A stretch of 35,861 bases of DNA, from positions 1 to 35,861 of the forward strand of contig JAJQCB010000204.1 of NCBI GenBank assembly GCA_021203005.1. The letters run 5' to 3'. Source of the stretch: Clostridiales bacterium. Its GTDB lineage: Bacteria > Bacillota > Clostridia > Lachnospirales > Lachnospiraceae. The translations under genes were made by a program, and so were the position numbers. Under the pieces are notes generated by a model. That model did no database searches, was not told the origin of the DNA, and was given only the letters and a program-made list of their open reading frames with translations. Shown one piece after another: positions 26,460 to 35,816 of the stretch. Position 1 is the first letter of the stretch; every line of letters begins with the position of its first letter.

Positions 26460-29105
26460 ATGAAAGAATTAGCCAAGACCTACGATCCGAAGGGAATCGA
26501 GGACCGACTTTATCAGAAGTGGGAGAACAATGGATATTTTCACGCGGAGGTGGACCGCAGCAGGAAGCCGTTTACCATCGTGATGCCGCCGCCGAATATC
26601 ACCGGACAGCTTCACATGGGACACGCTCTGGACAACACGATGCAGGATATCCTGATTCGTTATAAAAGAATGCAGGGCTACTCTGCGTTATGGCAGCCGG
26701 GGACGGACCACGCGGCCATCGCCACCGAAGTGAAGGTGATCGCCAGCCTGAAGGAGAAAGGAATCGACAAGGCGGATCTGACCCGGGACGAGTTCCTGAA
26801 ATATGCCTGGGACTGGAAGGAAGAGTACGGCGGACGGATCGTGCGCCAGTTAAAGAAGATGGGCTCCTCCGCAGACTGGGAGCGTGAGCGTTTCACCATG
26901 GACGAGGGATGCTCGAAGGCGGTTAATGAGGTTTTTGTCCGGCTTTTTGACAAGGGTTATATCTATAAGGGATCCCGCATTATCAACTGGTGCCCGGTGT
27001 GCCAGACTTCCATCTCGGACGCCGAGGTGGAGCATGTGGAGCAGGCGGGGCATTTCTGGCATATCAAATATCCGATTATCGGCGAGGAGGGACGGTTTGT
27101 GGAGATTGCCACGACCCGTCCGGAGACGATGCTGGGCGATACCGCTGTGGCGGTGAACCCGGAGGATGAGCGCTATCAGGATCTGATCGGAAAAAAACTC
27201 CTGCTCCCCATCGTGAACCGTGAGATTCCCGTGATTGCGGATGCCTATGTGGACAAAGAGTTCGGAACCGGCTGCGTGAAGATCACACCGGCGCACGACC
27301 CGAATGATTTTGAGGTGGGCAAACGCCACAACCTGGAAGAAATCAATATTTTAAACGACGACGCGACCATCAACGCCAACGGCGGTATCTATGAGGGAAT
27401 GGACCGCTACGAGGCGCGGAAAGCCATTGTGGAGAAGCTGGATGAGATGGGTCTTTTGGTGAAAGTGGTGGATCACACACACAGCGTGGGAACCCATGAC
27501 CGCTGCAAAACCACGGTGGAGCCGATGATCAAGCCGCAGTGGTTTGTGAAGATGGATGAGATGGCGAAGCCTGCCATCGAGGCGATCAAAACCGGGCGCC
27601 TGAAATTTGTTCCGGACAATTTTGCCAAGACTTACCTGCACTGGCTGGAGAATATCCGCGACTGGTGTATTTCCCGCCAGCTCTGGTGGGGGCATCGGAT
27701 CCCGGCCTGGTACTGTGAGGACTGCGGGGAGATGATCGTCTCCCGGGAGACACCCTGCAAGTGCAGCAAGTGCGGCGGCACGCATTTAAAGCAGGACGAG
27801 GATACGCTGGATACCTGGTTTTCCTCCGCGCTCTGGCCATTTTCCACGCTGGGATGGCCGGAAAAAACAGAGGAACTGGAGTATTTTTACCCTACAGATG
27901 TCCTGGTAACCGGATATGACATCATTTTCTTCTGGGTCATCCGCATGGTATTTTCCGCGCTGGAACAGACCGGCACGGAGCCGTTCCACACGGTGCTGAT
28001 CCACGGTCTGGTCCGGGATTCCCAGGGGAGAAAGATGAGCAAGTCCCTGGGCAACGGCATTGACCCGCTGGAAGTGATTGACAAGTACGGTGCGGACGCG
28101 CTGCGTCTGACGCTGATTACCGGAAACGCGCCGGGCAACGACATGCGTTTTTATTGGGAGCGCGTGGAGTCCAGCCGGAATTTTGCCAACAAGGTCTGGA
28201 ATGCGTCCCGTTTTATCATGATGAATCTGGGCGACGATCAGCCGTGGAAGCCGACGACGGACGAACTCTTCCCGGTGGATAAGTGGATTTTATCCAAAGT
28301 CAATACGCTGGCCAAAGACGTCACGGACAACATGGAAAAATATGAGCTCGGCATCGCGGTGCAGAAAGTCTTTGATTTTATCTGGGAAGAATTCTGCGAC
28401 TGGTATATTGAGATCTGTAAGACCCGTCTGAATCAGAAAAAGGAAAACCCCGCGGTGGCAAATGCGGCGCTGTGGACCTTAAAGACGGTTCTGGCGCAGG
28501 CGCTGAAGCTGCTTCATCCGTTTATGCCGTTTATTACAGAAGAAATTTACTGCACGCTCTGCCCGGAGGAGGAGACAATCATGTTAGCCTCCTGGCCGGA
28601 GTATGATGAGGCGCTGCATTTTGAGCAGGCGGAGGTTTCCATCGAGGCCATCAAGGCGCTGGTCCGCGCGGTCCGCAACCTGCGCTCCGAGATGAACGTT
28701 CCGCCCAGCCGGAAGGCCAGCTACTATGTGGTGTCCCAGGACGAGAATGTCTGCAGGCGTCTGGATACGTTCCAGGATGTCTACCGCAACCTGATCAGCG
28801 CGGCGGAGATTCATGTGCAGGCGGACAAGACCGGCATCCCGGAGGACGCAGTATCTGTGGTTATCCCCAATGCGGTGGTGTACGTGCCGCTGGAGGAGCT
28901 GGTTGATCTGGAAAAAGAGCGGGAGCGTCTGCAGAAAGAGAAAGCGAAGCTGGTTAAAGAGCTGGCGCGTTCCAACGGCATGCTGAAAAATGAGAAATTC
29001 TTAAGCAAAGCCCCCGCCCAGAAAGTCGCTGCGGAAAAAGAAAAGCTGGAGAAATATACCGCGATGATGGAGGATGTGGAAGCTCGGCTGGAAGCTCTCT
29101 CATAG
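26460..29105 (+). CDS. valS: Valyl-tRNA synthetase
   Basis: Class I aaRS HMGH ([12 protein letters not shown]) and KMSKS ([14 protein letters not shown]); ValRS-type C-terminal coiled coil. ATG 26460 after SD aaaaggagacc. Confidence 0.97.
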   Translation: MKELAKTYDPKGIEDRLYQKWENNGYFHAEVDRSRKPFTIVMPPPNITGQLHMGHALDNTMQDILIRYKRMQGYSALWQPGTDHAAIATEVKVIASLKEKGIDKADLTRDEFLKYAWDWKEEYGGRIVRQLKKMGSSADWERERFTMDEGCSKAVNEVFVRLFDKGYIYKGSRIINWCPVCQTSISDAEVEHVEQAGHFWHIKYPIIGEEGRFVEIATTRPETMLGDTAVAVNPEDERYQDLIGKKLLLPIVNREIPVIADAYVDKEFGTGCVKITPAHDPNDFEVGKRHNLEEINILNDDATINANGGIYEGMDRYEARKAIVEKLDEMGLLVKVVDHTHSVGTHDRCKTTVEPMIKPQWFVKMDEMAKPAIEAIKTGRLKFVPDNFAKTYLHWLENIRDWCISRQLWWGHRIPAWYCEDCGEMIVSRETPCKCSKCGGTHLKQDEDTLDTWFSSALWPFSTLGWPEKTEELEYFYPTDVLVTGYDIIFFWVIRMVFSALEQTGTEPFHTVLIHGLVRDSQGRKMSKSLGNGIDPLEVIDKYGADALRLTLITGNAPGNDMRFYWERVESSRNFANKVWNASRFIMMNLGDDQPWKPTTDELFPVDKWILSKVNTLAKDVTDNMEKYELGIAVQKVFDFIWEEFCDWYIEICKTRLNQKKENPAVANAALWTLKTVLAQALKLLHPFMPFITEEIYCTLCPEEETIMLASWPEYDEALHFEQAEVSIEAIKALVRAVRNLRSEMNVPPSRKASYYVVSQDENVCRRLDTFQDVYRNLISAAEIHVQADKTGIPEDAVSVVIPNAVVYVPLEELVDLEKERERLQKEKAKLVKELARSNGMLKNEKFLSKAPAQKVAAEKEKLEKYTAMMEDVEARLEALS

Positions 29106-29206
29106 GAGTGTATGGTGCGGAAATTGTTCCCTGCAGATTTGTTGAGATAAAAGCAGATCCGCAAAAGAATTAAGTTCTGAAACATGTGGAATTCTGGAGA
29201 TAAATT

Positions 29207-30592
29207 TTGAAAAACAGTAGAAATAACCTTATGCAGGAGGCCGTAGATTTTCTCTACGACCTCCCCAAATTTACGAAAAAGAACAGTCTGGATCACACCC
29301 GGAAGCTTCTCACGCTTTTGGGTGATCCCTGTTTTGACCGGAAAATCATTCATGTGGCAGGCAGCAACGGAAAGGGAAGTGTCTGCTGCTTTTTATACCA
29401 TACGCTGCTTTGCGGCGGAAAGTCTGCGGCGATGTTTACCTCGCCTCACCTTGTGGATATCCGGGAACGGTTTCAGATGAACGGCAAAATGGTCGATGCA
29501 TCCGGTTTCCTGGAGGCATTTGAACTGGTGAAGACAGCATCTGATAAGATGGTGAAAAATAATCTGAACCATCCTACCTTTTTCGAGTTTATTTTTGCCA
29601 TGGGTATGGTAATCTTTGAAAAAGCGCAGGCAGAGTACATTGTGCTGGAGACGGGGCTGGGCGGGCGCCTGGACGCGACCAACAGCTTTCCCGGGCCGGT
29701 ACTCACCGTGATCACATCCATCAGCCTGGAGCACACGGAGATACTGGGGGATACTCTTACGCAGATTGCAGCGGAAAAAGCCGGTATCTTAAAACCCGGT
29801 GTACCGCTTGTGTTCTGGGAGGGAGAAAAGGAAGCAGCAGAAGTCATCCGGAGCCGGGCGGCAGAGCTGGGATGTCCGCAGTATGCCATTTCTAACAAAA
29901 ACATTAAAAATTGTGAAATAAAAGAGGAGGGTATTGATTTTTCATTTTCAACTGCCTATGATAGAACAGAAACAGGGACAGTAAACACCGTGTTGTGTGG
30001 AGATAAGGGAGACAATCAGTGTAGACATGAGGGAAAATGCCATATGTGGACCGTCCCGGGACATGCCTGTTATCAAGTGGAAAACGCGGCGCTCGCCATT
30101 GAAGCGATGTGCGTGCTGGACCTGGCGGATGATGATGGCATACAGCGGGGTCTGACACTATCGGTGTGGCCAGGGCGGATGCAGGAGGTGCTCCCGGAGA
30201 TTTATTTTGACGGGGCTCACAATCCCTCGGGGATCGCAGCGTTTATCCAGGCTGTACGCCTGCTCACTGCCGGGGATACCGAACCGCCGCTGCTCCTTTT
30301 TTCCATGGTAAAGGAAAAGGATCTGCGCGCGGCTGTGCATCTTCTGATGGCCGGCCATCGCTGGGCTTCTGTTGCGGTCACCACTGTAAAAGGAGAGCGT
30401 GGCGTTCCGGCGGAAGCGCTGCGGCAGCTGTTTGCGGAGGACGGCAGTCTGCCGGACGGGTGCAGGGCAGAATGTTTTGATGACTCCGGTGAAGCATTTC
30501 GGGTTATGCAAAGCAGGAAGAAAATCGGACAGAAGCTGTTCTGTACCGGCTCTTTGTATTTTATAGGAGAGCTGATGAGTTATATCGGTTAG
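29207..30592 (+). CDS. folC: Bifunctional folylpolyglutamate/dihydrofolate synthase (Mur ligase family)
   Basis: VAGSNGKGSVCCFLYHTLLCGGKSAAMFTSPHLVDIRERFQMNG; ETGLGGRLDATN; YFDGAHNPSGI. Start could be TTG 29207 or ATG 29231. Confidence 0.9.
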   Translation: MKNSRNNLMQEAVDFLYDLPKFTKKNSLDHTRKLLTLLGDPCFDRKIIHVAGSNGKGSVCCFLYHTLLCGGKSAAMFTSPHLVDIRERFQMNGKMVDASGFLEAFELVKTASDKMVKNNLNHPTFFEFIFAMGMVIFEKAQAEYIVLETGLGGRLDATNSFPGPVLTVITSISLEHTEILGDTLTQIAAEKAGILKPGVPLVFWEGEKEAAEVIRSRAAELGCPQYAISNKNIKNCEIKEEGIDFSFSTAYDRTETGTVNTVLCGDKGDNQCRHEGKCHMWTVPGHACYQVENAALAIEAMCVLDLADDDGIQRGLTLSVWPGRMQEVLPEIYFDGAHNPSGIAAFIQAVRLLTAGDTEPPLLLFSMVKEKDLRAAVHLLMAGHRWASVAVTTVKGERGVPAEALRQLFAEDGSLPDGCRAECFDDSGEAFRVMQSRKKIGQKLFCTGSLYFIGELMSYIG

Positions 30593-30620
30593 TTGATGAA
30601 AATTATGTAATGCTTATAAT
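30593..30620 (+). promoter_or_regulatory. Sigma-A-type promoter upstream of the nested hairpin element
   Basis: TTGATG (30593-30598) - 16 bp - TATAAT (30615-30620). Confidence 0.55.
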
Positions 30621-30676
30621 TGTTTTTATGACAATATATAGTAGCTGATACTTGTAAATTATCTCGTAGACTAAAT

Positions 30677-30863
30677 GAAAATCTAATGCATGATTCCGCG
30701 AAGCAGACTTTAGGAAGATTTTTGCAGCTTTCCGAGCATAGTGTTTGCTGTCGGAGCATGTTTGAGCACGGTACGTGCGAGTTTGCGTAGACAGTAAACG
30801 ATAGACGGCGGAGGAAAGCCAAAAAATCAACGTGTCTGCTGCGGAAACATGCATCAGATTTTC
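30677..30863 (+). other. ~187-nt nested hairpin element (structured RNA leader/ncRNA or MITE-like insertion)
   Basis: Terminal arms 30677-30708 and 30834-30863 pair over 28 bp with two mismatches and one 2-nt bulge; nested inside are GCTTTCC (30727-30733)/GGAAAGC (30813-30819), GTTTGCTGTC (30743-30752)/GACAGTAAAC (30790-30799) and GCACG-GTA-CGTGC (30766-30778). TAAAT flanks both sides (30672-30676 and 30865-30869). Confidence 0.8.
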
Positions 30864-30895
30864 TTAAATAAAGAGACATAACAGGAGGAGCCGTT

Positions 30896-31033
30896 ATGAT
30901 AGATTTCGATGAAGAGTTAAAAAAATTCCAGCCAAGCATGGAGATCGATGACGCGGAGGATGCGATCTACAATCGCGATCTGACCGACATGATGGACATT
31001 TTGCAGGAAATGCTGCGCGAGTCCGGGAACTGA
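30896..31033 (+). CDS. Small acidic 45-aa protein
   Basis: ATG 30896 with SD aggaggagcc: MIDFDEELKKFQPSMEIDDAEDAIYNRDLTDMMDILQEMLRESGN*. Below the ORF-track length cut-off. Confidence 0.75.
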   Translation: MIDFDEELKKFQPSMEIDDAEDAIYNRDLTDMMDILQEMLRESGN

Positions 31034-31046
31034 CGGAGGTATAGCG

Positions 31047-32441
31047 ATGAGGTGTTATTATTGCGGCGCATCCCTGGATTACACGGATGTGTGTCCGGAC
31101 TGTGATGCGGATGTCCATATCTGGAAGAAAGTAAACCGGATTTCCAACCATTTTTATAATGAGGGTCTGTCCCGGGCACAGGTGCGTGATCTCAGCGGGG
31201 CCGTAGCTTCTCTTCAGATGAGTCTGCGTTACAATAAGCAGAATATCGAAGCGAGGAATCTTCTCGGATTGATTTATTATGAGATGGGAGAGACGGTAAA
31301 TGCCCTGAGTGAGTGGGTGATCAGCAAGAGTATGATGCCTGGGGACAACCCGGCTTCCGATTTTCTGGTTAATGTCCAGAAGAGCAAATCCGAACTGGAG
31401 AAAACAAATCAGACGATTAAGAAATTTAATCAGTCCCTGACCTACTGCCGGGACGGCAATTACGATCTCGCTGTCATTCAGCTGAAAAAAGTGCTGGATC
31501 TGAATCCGAGGATGGTGAAAGGACATCAGCTTCTGGCTTTGCTTTATATGCGGGAGGAACGGTATGATCTGGCAATGCGTTCGCTGCGGCATGCAGAGAA
31601 GATTGATGTCAATAATACCAATACCATGCGCTATAAAAAGGAGTGCAAAGAGCATTTGAAAGCCAATGGCAAGCTGAAGCATTCCAGGGAAGAGGAGGAT
31701 ACGGTCACCTACCAGAGCGGCAATGATATTATCATCCGCCCGGCGAAGTTTACGGATAATTCTGCGGTGAAGACTGTGGTCAGCCTGCTGATCGGCACAG
31801 CCATCGGCATTGCTGTGGTCTGCTTTCTGGTAATACCGGAGGTGAGGCAGCAAGCGAATTCCGCTGCCTCCGCGCAGCTTGTGGAGGCCAATCAGACCAT
31901 ATCCACCCGGGAGCAGACGATATCCGGTCTGGAGGATGAAATCGAATCGCTGAACGAGCAGCTGTCCAGTTCTGAGACTGCTACAGATTCTGCGCAGAGT
32001 CAGGTGGATAATTATTCCAGCCTGCTGAAAGCTTATGTATCGTATGCAGAGGAGGATTATACGACAGCTTCGGAGCTTCTGGCTGAGGTGGATAGTGATC
32101 TGCTGGACGACAATGGAAAGTCTCTCTATGATACGATGGTCGCCGATATGCAGGAGGAGACTATGGCTGCCGCTTTCGAGGAAGGGTTAGAGCTTTACGT
32201 GGCAAAAGACTATGAGGGATCCATTGAGAAGTTTCTGACCGTTGCGGAGACCGATCCCGCCTATGAGGACGGCGAAGTCGATTATTACCTGGCATTTGCC
32301 TATAATTATCTGGAAGATTATGAAAACGCGCTGAAGTGGTTTCAGATTACGCTGGAGAACACCAGCGACAGCGGGATGAAGAGTACATCCACAAGTATGT
32401 CGGAGGATCTGATTGCAAGAGGGTACTCGGCGGCGGAGTAA
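31047..32441 (+). CDS. Zinc-ribbon, TPR and single-TM membrane protein with extracytoplasmic coiled coil/TPR
   Basis: MRCYYCGASLDYTDVCPDCDADV zinc ribbon; TPR-like helices; TM VVSLLIGTAIGIAVVCFLVI; coiled coil REQTISGLEDEIESLNEQLSSSE; C-terminal TPR-like repeats. Confidence 0.8.
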   Translation: MRCYYCGASLDYTDVCPDCDADVHIWKKVNRISNHFYNEGLSRAQVRDLSGAVASLQMSLRYNKQNIEARNLLGLIYYEMGETVNALSEWVISKSMMPGDNPASDFLVNVQKSKSELEKTNQTIKKFNQSLTYCRDGNYDLAVIQLKKVLDLNPRMVKGHQLLALLYMREERYDLAMRSLRHAEKIDVNNTNTMRYKKECKEHLKANGKLKHSREEEDTVTYQSGNDIIIRPAKFTDNSAVKTVVSLLIGTAIGIAVVCFLVIPEVRQQANSAASAQLVEANQTISTREQTISGLEDEIESLNEQLSSSETATDSAQSQVDNYSSLLKAYVSYAEEDYTTASELLAEVDSDLLDDNGKSLYDTMVADMQEETMAAAFEEGLELYVAKDYEGSIEKFLTVAETDPAYEDGEVDYYLAFAYNYLEDYENALKWFQITLENTSDSGMKSTSTSMSEDLIARGYSAAE

Positions 32442-32508
32442 AACAGGTCTTACGGGTGCTTTTCAGACCGGGACTGCAGAAACTGCAAAATAAAAAATAT
32501 ATGATACG

Positions 32509-32545
32509 AAAGACGTCATTTCTGAAGAGGGAGGGCGTCTTTTTT
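32509..32545 (+). terminator. Intrinsic terminator just upstream of spoIIAA
   Basis: AAAGACG (32509-32515) / CGTCTTT (32536-32542) continuing into a T run to 32545. Confidence 0.6.
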
Positions 32546-32572
32546 ATTTCAATTCTAATACAGGAGGAAATT

Positions 32573-32896
32573 ATGGAGTGCGAGTATAAAATCAACGGTA
32601 TGGAGCTTTGTATTGTTTTGCCGCGGGAACTGGATCATCATGTGGCGGACGGAATCCGGCAGGAAGCGGATCTGCTGGTGGATACGTATCATATCCGCCG
32701 GGTAGTCTTTGATTTTTGCAGAACGGAGTTTATGGACAGCTCGGGGATTGGAGTGATCCTGGGACGTTACCGCAGTATGAAGTTTTCCGGCGGACAGATC
32801 CGGGCGGTCAATGTGAATTCCCGGCCGGAGCGGATTCTGAAAATGTCAGGCCTGGAGTCTATCATCAGCACAGAGGAGGCAGAGAAAGGAAAATGA
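32573..32896 (+). CDS. spoIIAA: Anti-sigma F factor antagonist
   Basis: STAS domain, VFDFCRTEFMDSSGIGVILGRYRSMKFSGGQIRAVNVNSRPERILKMSGLESII; SD caggaggaaatt; followed by spoIIAB and sigF. Confidence 0.95.
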   Translation: MECEYKINGMELCIVLPRELDHHVADGIRQEADLLVDTYHIRRVVFDFCRTEFMDSSGIGVILGRYRSMKFSGGQIRAVNVNSRPERILKMSGLESIISTEEAEKGK

Positions 32897-33363
32897 GTGT
32901 GGAACAGGAATTAAAAGTGGATAATGAGGAAAAACAAAGGAGGAAGCTTATCAATGAAATGCAGATTGTATTTGAGGCAAAGCCGGAAAATGAGGGATTT
33001 GCCAGGACTGCGGTCGCAGCTTTTGTCGCGCCGCTGAATCCCACGATGGACGAGCTGGCCGATGTCAAGACCGCGGTCTCGGAGGCGGTGACAAACTGTG
33101 TGATTCACGGATATGAGATGCAGGGAGGAAAAATTTTCCTGGATGCTGCCATCTGGGACCGCATTCTGGTTGTATCAGTTACGGATGAGGGATGCGGGAT
33201 TGCGGATATCGAAAAAGCCAGGGAGCCTATGTTCACCACCAGGCCGGAATGGGAGCGCTCCGGCATGGGGTTTTCGTTCATGGAGGCATTTATGGATGCG
33301 GTAGAAGTGGAATCATCGCCGGGGCGGGGCACCAGGGTTCTGATGCAGAAAGAGATCAGATAG
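32893..33363 (+). CDS. spoIIAB: Anti-sigma F factor (serine kinase)
   Basis: GHKL motifs VKTAVSEAVTNCVIHGY, VTDEGCGIADIEKAREPMFTTRPEWERSGMGFSFMEAFMD; ATGA overlap with spoIIAA. Confidence 0.95.
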   Translation: MSVEQELKVDNEEKQRRKLINEMQIVFEAKPENEGFARTAVAAFVAPLNPTMDELADVKTAVSEAVTNCVIHGYEMQGGKIFLDAAIWDRILVVSVTDEGCGIADIEKAREPMFTTRPEWERSGMGFSFMEAFMDAVEVESSPGRGTRVLMQKEIR

Positions 33364-33366
33364 GCG

Positions 33367-34182
33367 ATGGGAGCGGCGGTGAATGAGAAAAGACAGGGAT
33401 GCGAAAAGAAAAAGGAAGAACCGGATTTTACATATGAAAATAAGAATGATAACGCCGGATATGAAGACATTGCGGAAATCAGAGAAAAAATCCGCAGCGC
33501 ACAGGAGGGAAACAGGGAGGAGCGCGATGCGCTGGTACACAGCAATATTGGTCTGGTATGGAGTATTGTGCGGCGGTTTGCAAACCGCGGGTACGAGCCG
33601 GAAGATTTGTTTCAGGTGGGAAGCATCGGTCTGATTAAAGCCATCGACCGTTTTGATCTGAATTATGATGTGAAATTCTCCACTTACGCGGTTCCTCTTA
33701 TCACCGGTGAGATCCGGCGTTTCTTAAGGGACGACGGAATGATAAAAGTGAGCCGTACTTTGAAAAATCAGGCCTGGAGGGTGCAGCGGGAGGCAGAAAA
33801 ATGGAGGAATACACATGACCGCGAAGCCACGCTGGAAGAATTATCCATTCAGACCGGAATTCCCGCGGAGGACATTGTGCTGGCGCTCTCCGCAGGCACG
33901 GAGGTGGATTCCCTCTGCCGGCCGGTTCCGGGAAAAGAGGGAAAGGACATGACGCTGGAAGAGCAGATTCGTGATGAAACGAATGAAATTGAGATGCAGG
34001 TTAACCGGGTTTTCCTGGAGCAGGCGCTGGGCAGTCTCGGAAAAGAGGAGCGGCAGCTGATCAGCCTGCGCTATTTTCAGGAAAAGACACAGACGGAGAT
34101 CGCAGAGCTGCTGGGGATGACGCAGGTGCAGGTTTCCCGGAGAGAAAAAAAGCTGTTGGGGAAGCTGAGAGAGATGGTGTAG
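33367..34182 (+). CDS. sigF: RNA polymerase sporulation sigma factor SigF
   Basis: Sigma-70 regions 2-4: NIGLVWSIVRRFANRGYEPEDLFQVGSIGLIKAIDRFDLNYDVKFSTYAVPLITGEIRRFLRDDGMIKVSRTLK; operon order spoIIAA-spoIIAB-sigF. Confidence 0.95.
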   Translation: MGAAVNEKRQGCEKKKEEPDFTYENKNDNAGYEDIAEIREKIRSAQEGNREERDALVHSNIGLVWSIVRRFANRGYEPEDLFQVGSIGLIKAIDRFDLNYDVKFSTYAVPLITGEIRRFLRDDGMIKVSRTLKNQAWRVQREAEKWRNTHDREATLEELSIQTGIPAEDIVLALSAGTEVDSLCRPVPGKEGKDMTLEEQIRDETNEIEMQVNRVFLEQALGSLGKEERQLISLRYFQEKTQTEIAELLGMTQVQVSRREKKLLGKLREMV

Positions 34183-34262
34183 TGCGGCAGCCCCTGTCGC
34201 GTTCCCGCCAGATAAATTTTCACAAAAACCAGTTTACGAATGCAGGCATCCGACACTGTTTT

Positions 34263-34324
34263 TTGACAAATTTGCCTGGTTCTGAATAATTACAGAATAA
34301 TAAGATCTGAAAAATATCATACTA
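34263..34324 (+). promoter_or_regulatory. Possible tandem promoters: sigma-A-like and sigma-G-like
   Basis: TTGACA (34263-34268)-16 bp-AATAAT (34285-34290), and GAATA (34295-34299)-18 bp-CATACTA (34318-34324), which fits a forespore sigma-G-type consensus (GHATR-N18-CATNHTA). Confidence 0.5.
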
Positions 34325-34386
34325 AGAACAGAAGAAAATGTAATCCGTTTTTCAGACGGGTCAGGAAAGCAAAAGGAGAAAAGGTC

Positions 34387-34758
34387 ATGTGTTTTAAAAT
34401 GTGTAAAAAGTGTTGTGAAACGATTCTGTTCGCGGCTCTGGTCGGCGGTGTGATGTACTATCTGAAGAGTAAAAATTCCAACGGCGAGGAGATGGGCTGT
34501 GTGATTGCCGATAACTTCCGGCGGAAAAGGGATAAATTCGTGAATGCCTGTGATTGCGTCAGGGACGAGACAAAGGATATGGCGTCAGAGGTAAAGCATG
34601 CGGCCCGGTGTTCAGCCGGCGATGTAGCGGAAGGAATAAAAACTGCCGGAGAGAATGTCCGCGGTGATATGAAAAAAGCGGTCGAAAATATCCGCGATGA
34701 TATGGGAGCGATCAAACACACTGCGGACGAAATGTTTGAGAGCGGGGAGCACGCATGA
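34387..34758 (+). CDS. Small membrane-associated Cys-rich protein (YtxH-like amphipathic helix)
   Basis: MCFKMCKKCCETILFAALVGGVMYYLKSKN then a helical charged tail; overlaps spoVAA start (ATGA). Confidence 0.65.
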   Translation: MCFKMCKKCCETILFAALVGGVMYYLKSKNSNGEEMGCVIADNFRRKRDKFVNACDCVRDETKDMASEVKHAARCSAGDVAEGIKTAGENVRGDMKKAVENIRDDMGAIKHTADEMFESGEHA

Positions 34759-35407
34759 GCGGAGCCGGACAGACTCTGTATCTGAAGCTGGATCAGAACA
34801 GCATTGTGCGTGAACCTGCGGTTCGTGTGGAGGATGTGGCGAAAGCGGAGTGCGCGGATGCCGGCATCCTCCGGAAAGTGAAAGCGCTGGAGATTTATCA
34901 TTTTCACTGCGGGGGTAGAAAACAATGTACGGGCAGTCATGTGCAGGTTATCTCTGTGCTGGATATCATCGAAGAGATTCAAAAAATCTGTCCTGCTCTG
35001 GAAATCGTTTCTCTCGGAGCACCGGATTTTGTGGTGCGCTATGAGCCGGTCCCGGAGAAGAGCGGCGCACAGCTCGCAAAAACGGCATTTCTGTGTGTCG
35101 TATTGTTTTTCGGATCTGCATTTACCATTATGACGTTTATACAGGATGTCTCTGTAGGAGAAGTGTTTGACCGTTTTTACACGCGTGTGACAGGGGCGGC
35201 TCCGGAGGGAATTACTGCGCTGGAAATCGCTTTTTGTATCGGGCTCGCTTTCGGCATTATTTTTTTCTATAACCATATCGGCGGAAAAAAATTACTGATG
35301 ATCCAACCCCGATCCAGATTCAGATGCGCAAATATGAGCAGGATGTGGACAATACTTATATAGAAAACAGCGGCAGAAAAGGAAAAGAGATTGATGTGGA
35401 TAACTGA
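34755..35407 (+). pseudogene. spoVAA: Stage V sporulation protein AA with apparent C-terminal frameshift
   Basis: LYLKLDQNSIVREPAVRVEDVAKAECAD...YHFHCGG...SVLDIIEEIQKICPALEIVSLGAPDFVVRYEP, two TM. In-frame product ends IGGKKLLMIQPRSRFRCANMSRMWTILI* (35363); with one additional A in the A7 run at 35285-35291 it reads GGKKITDDPTPIQIQMRKYEQDVDNTYIENSGRKGKEIDVDN* (stop 35405-35407). Confidence 0.88.
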
Positions 35408-35816
35408 ATTGGTGTTGACCGGACTTGGCATAATCTGCGGCATCGCGGTGGCGGCGGGAACATTTGCGCTGATTGCCGCTCTTGGTATCATCCCGCGAAT
35501 GGCCGGTAAAGCGGCAGCAGCTTCCCGCGTGATTGCCCTGGAGAATGCCGTGATCGGCGGCGGAATCTTCGGGACCGTGATCGAGTTGTTTGACGGCATT
35601 CCCCTTGGACTGGGCTGCTGGTTTACCGTGGTCTACGGAGTCTGTGCGGGAATTTTTGCCGGGTGTCTGTCCACGGCGCTGGCGGAGGTGCTCCATGTCT
35701 TTCCGATTCTGTTTCGGAGGACAAAGCTGAAGACGGGGCTGAATCTGCTGGTGCTGGTGTTTGCGGTGGGGAAAGCGGCGGGGGCGTTTTACTATTTTGC
35801 GGTGCTGTTTCGGTGA
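35394..35816 (+). CDS. spoVAB: Stage V sporulation protein AB
   Basis: MWITELVLTGLGIICGIAVAAGTFALIAALGIIPRMAGKAAAASRVIALENAVIGGGIFGTVIELF; follows spoVAA with overlapping ends. Confidence 0.92.
   Translation: MWITELVLTGLGIICGIAVAAGTFALIAALGIIPRMAGKAAAASRVIALENAVIGGGIFGTVIELFDGIPLGLGCWFTVVYGVCAGIFAGCLSTALAEVLHVFPILFRRTKLKTGLNLLVLVFAVGKAAGAFYYFAVLFR

Noticed and set aside
30677-30863. Retron msr-msd
   Set aside because: The nested inverted repeats are superficially similar, but there is no reverse transcriptase gene in the window.
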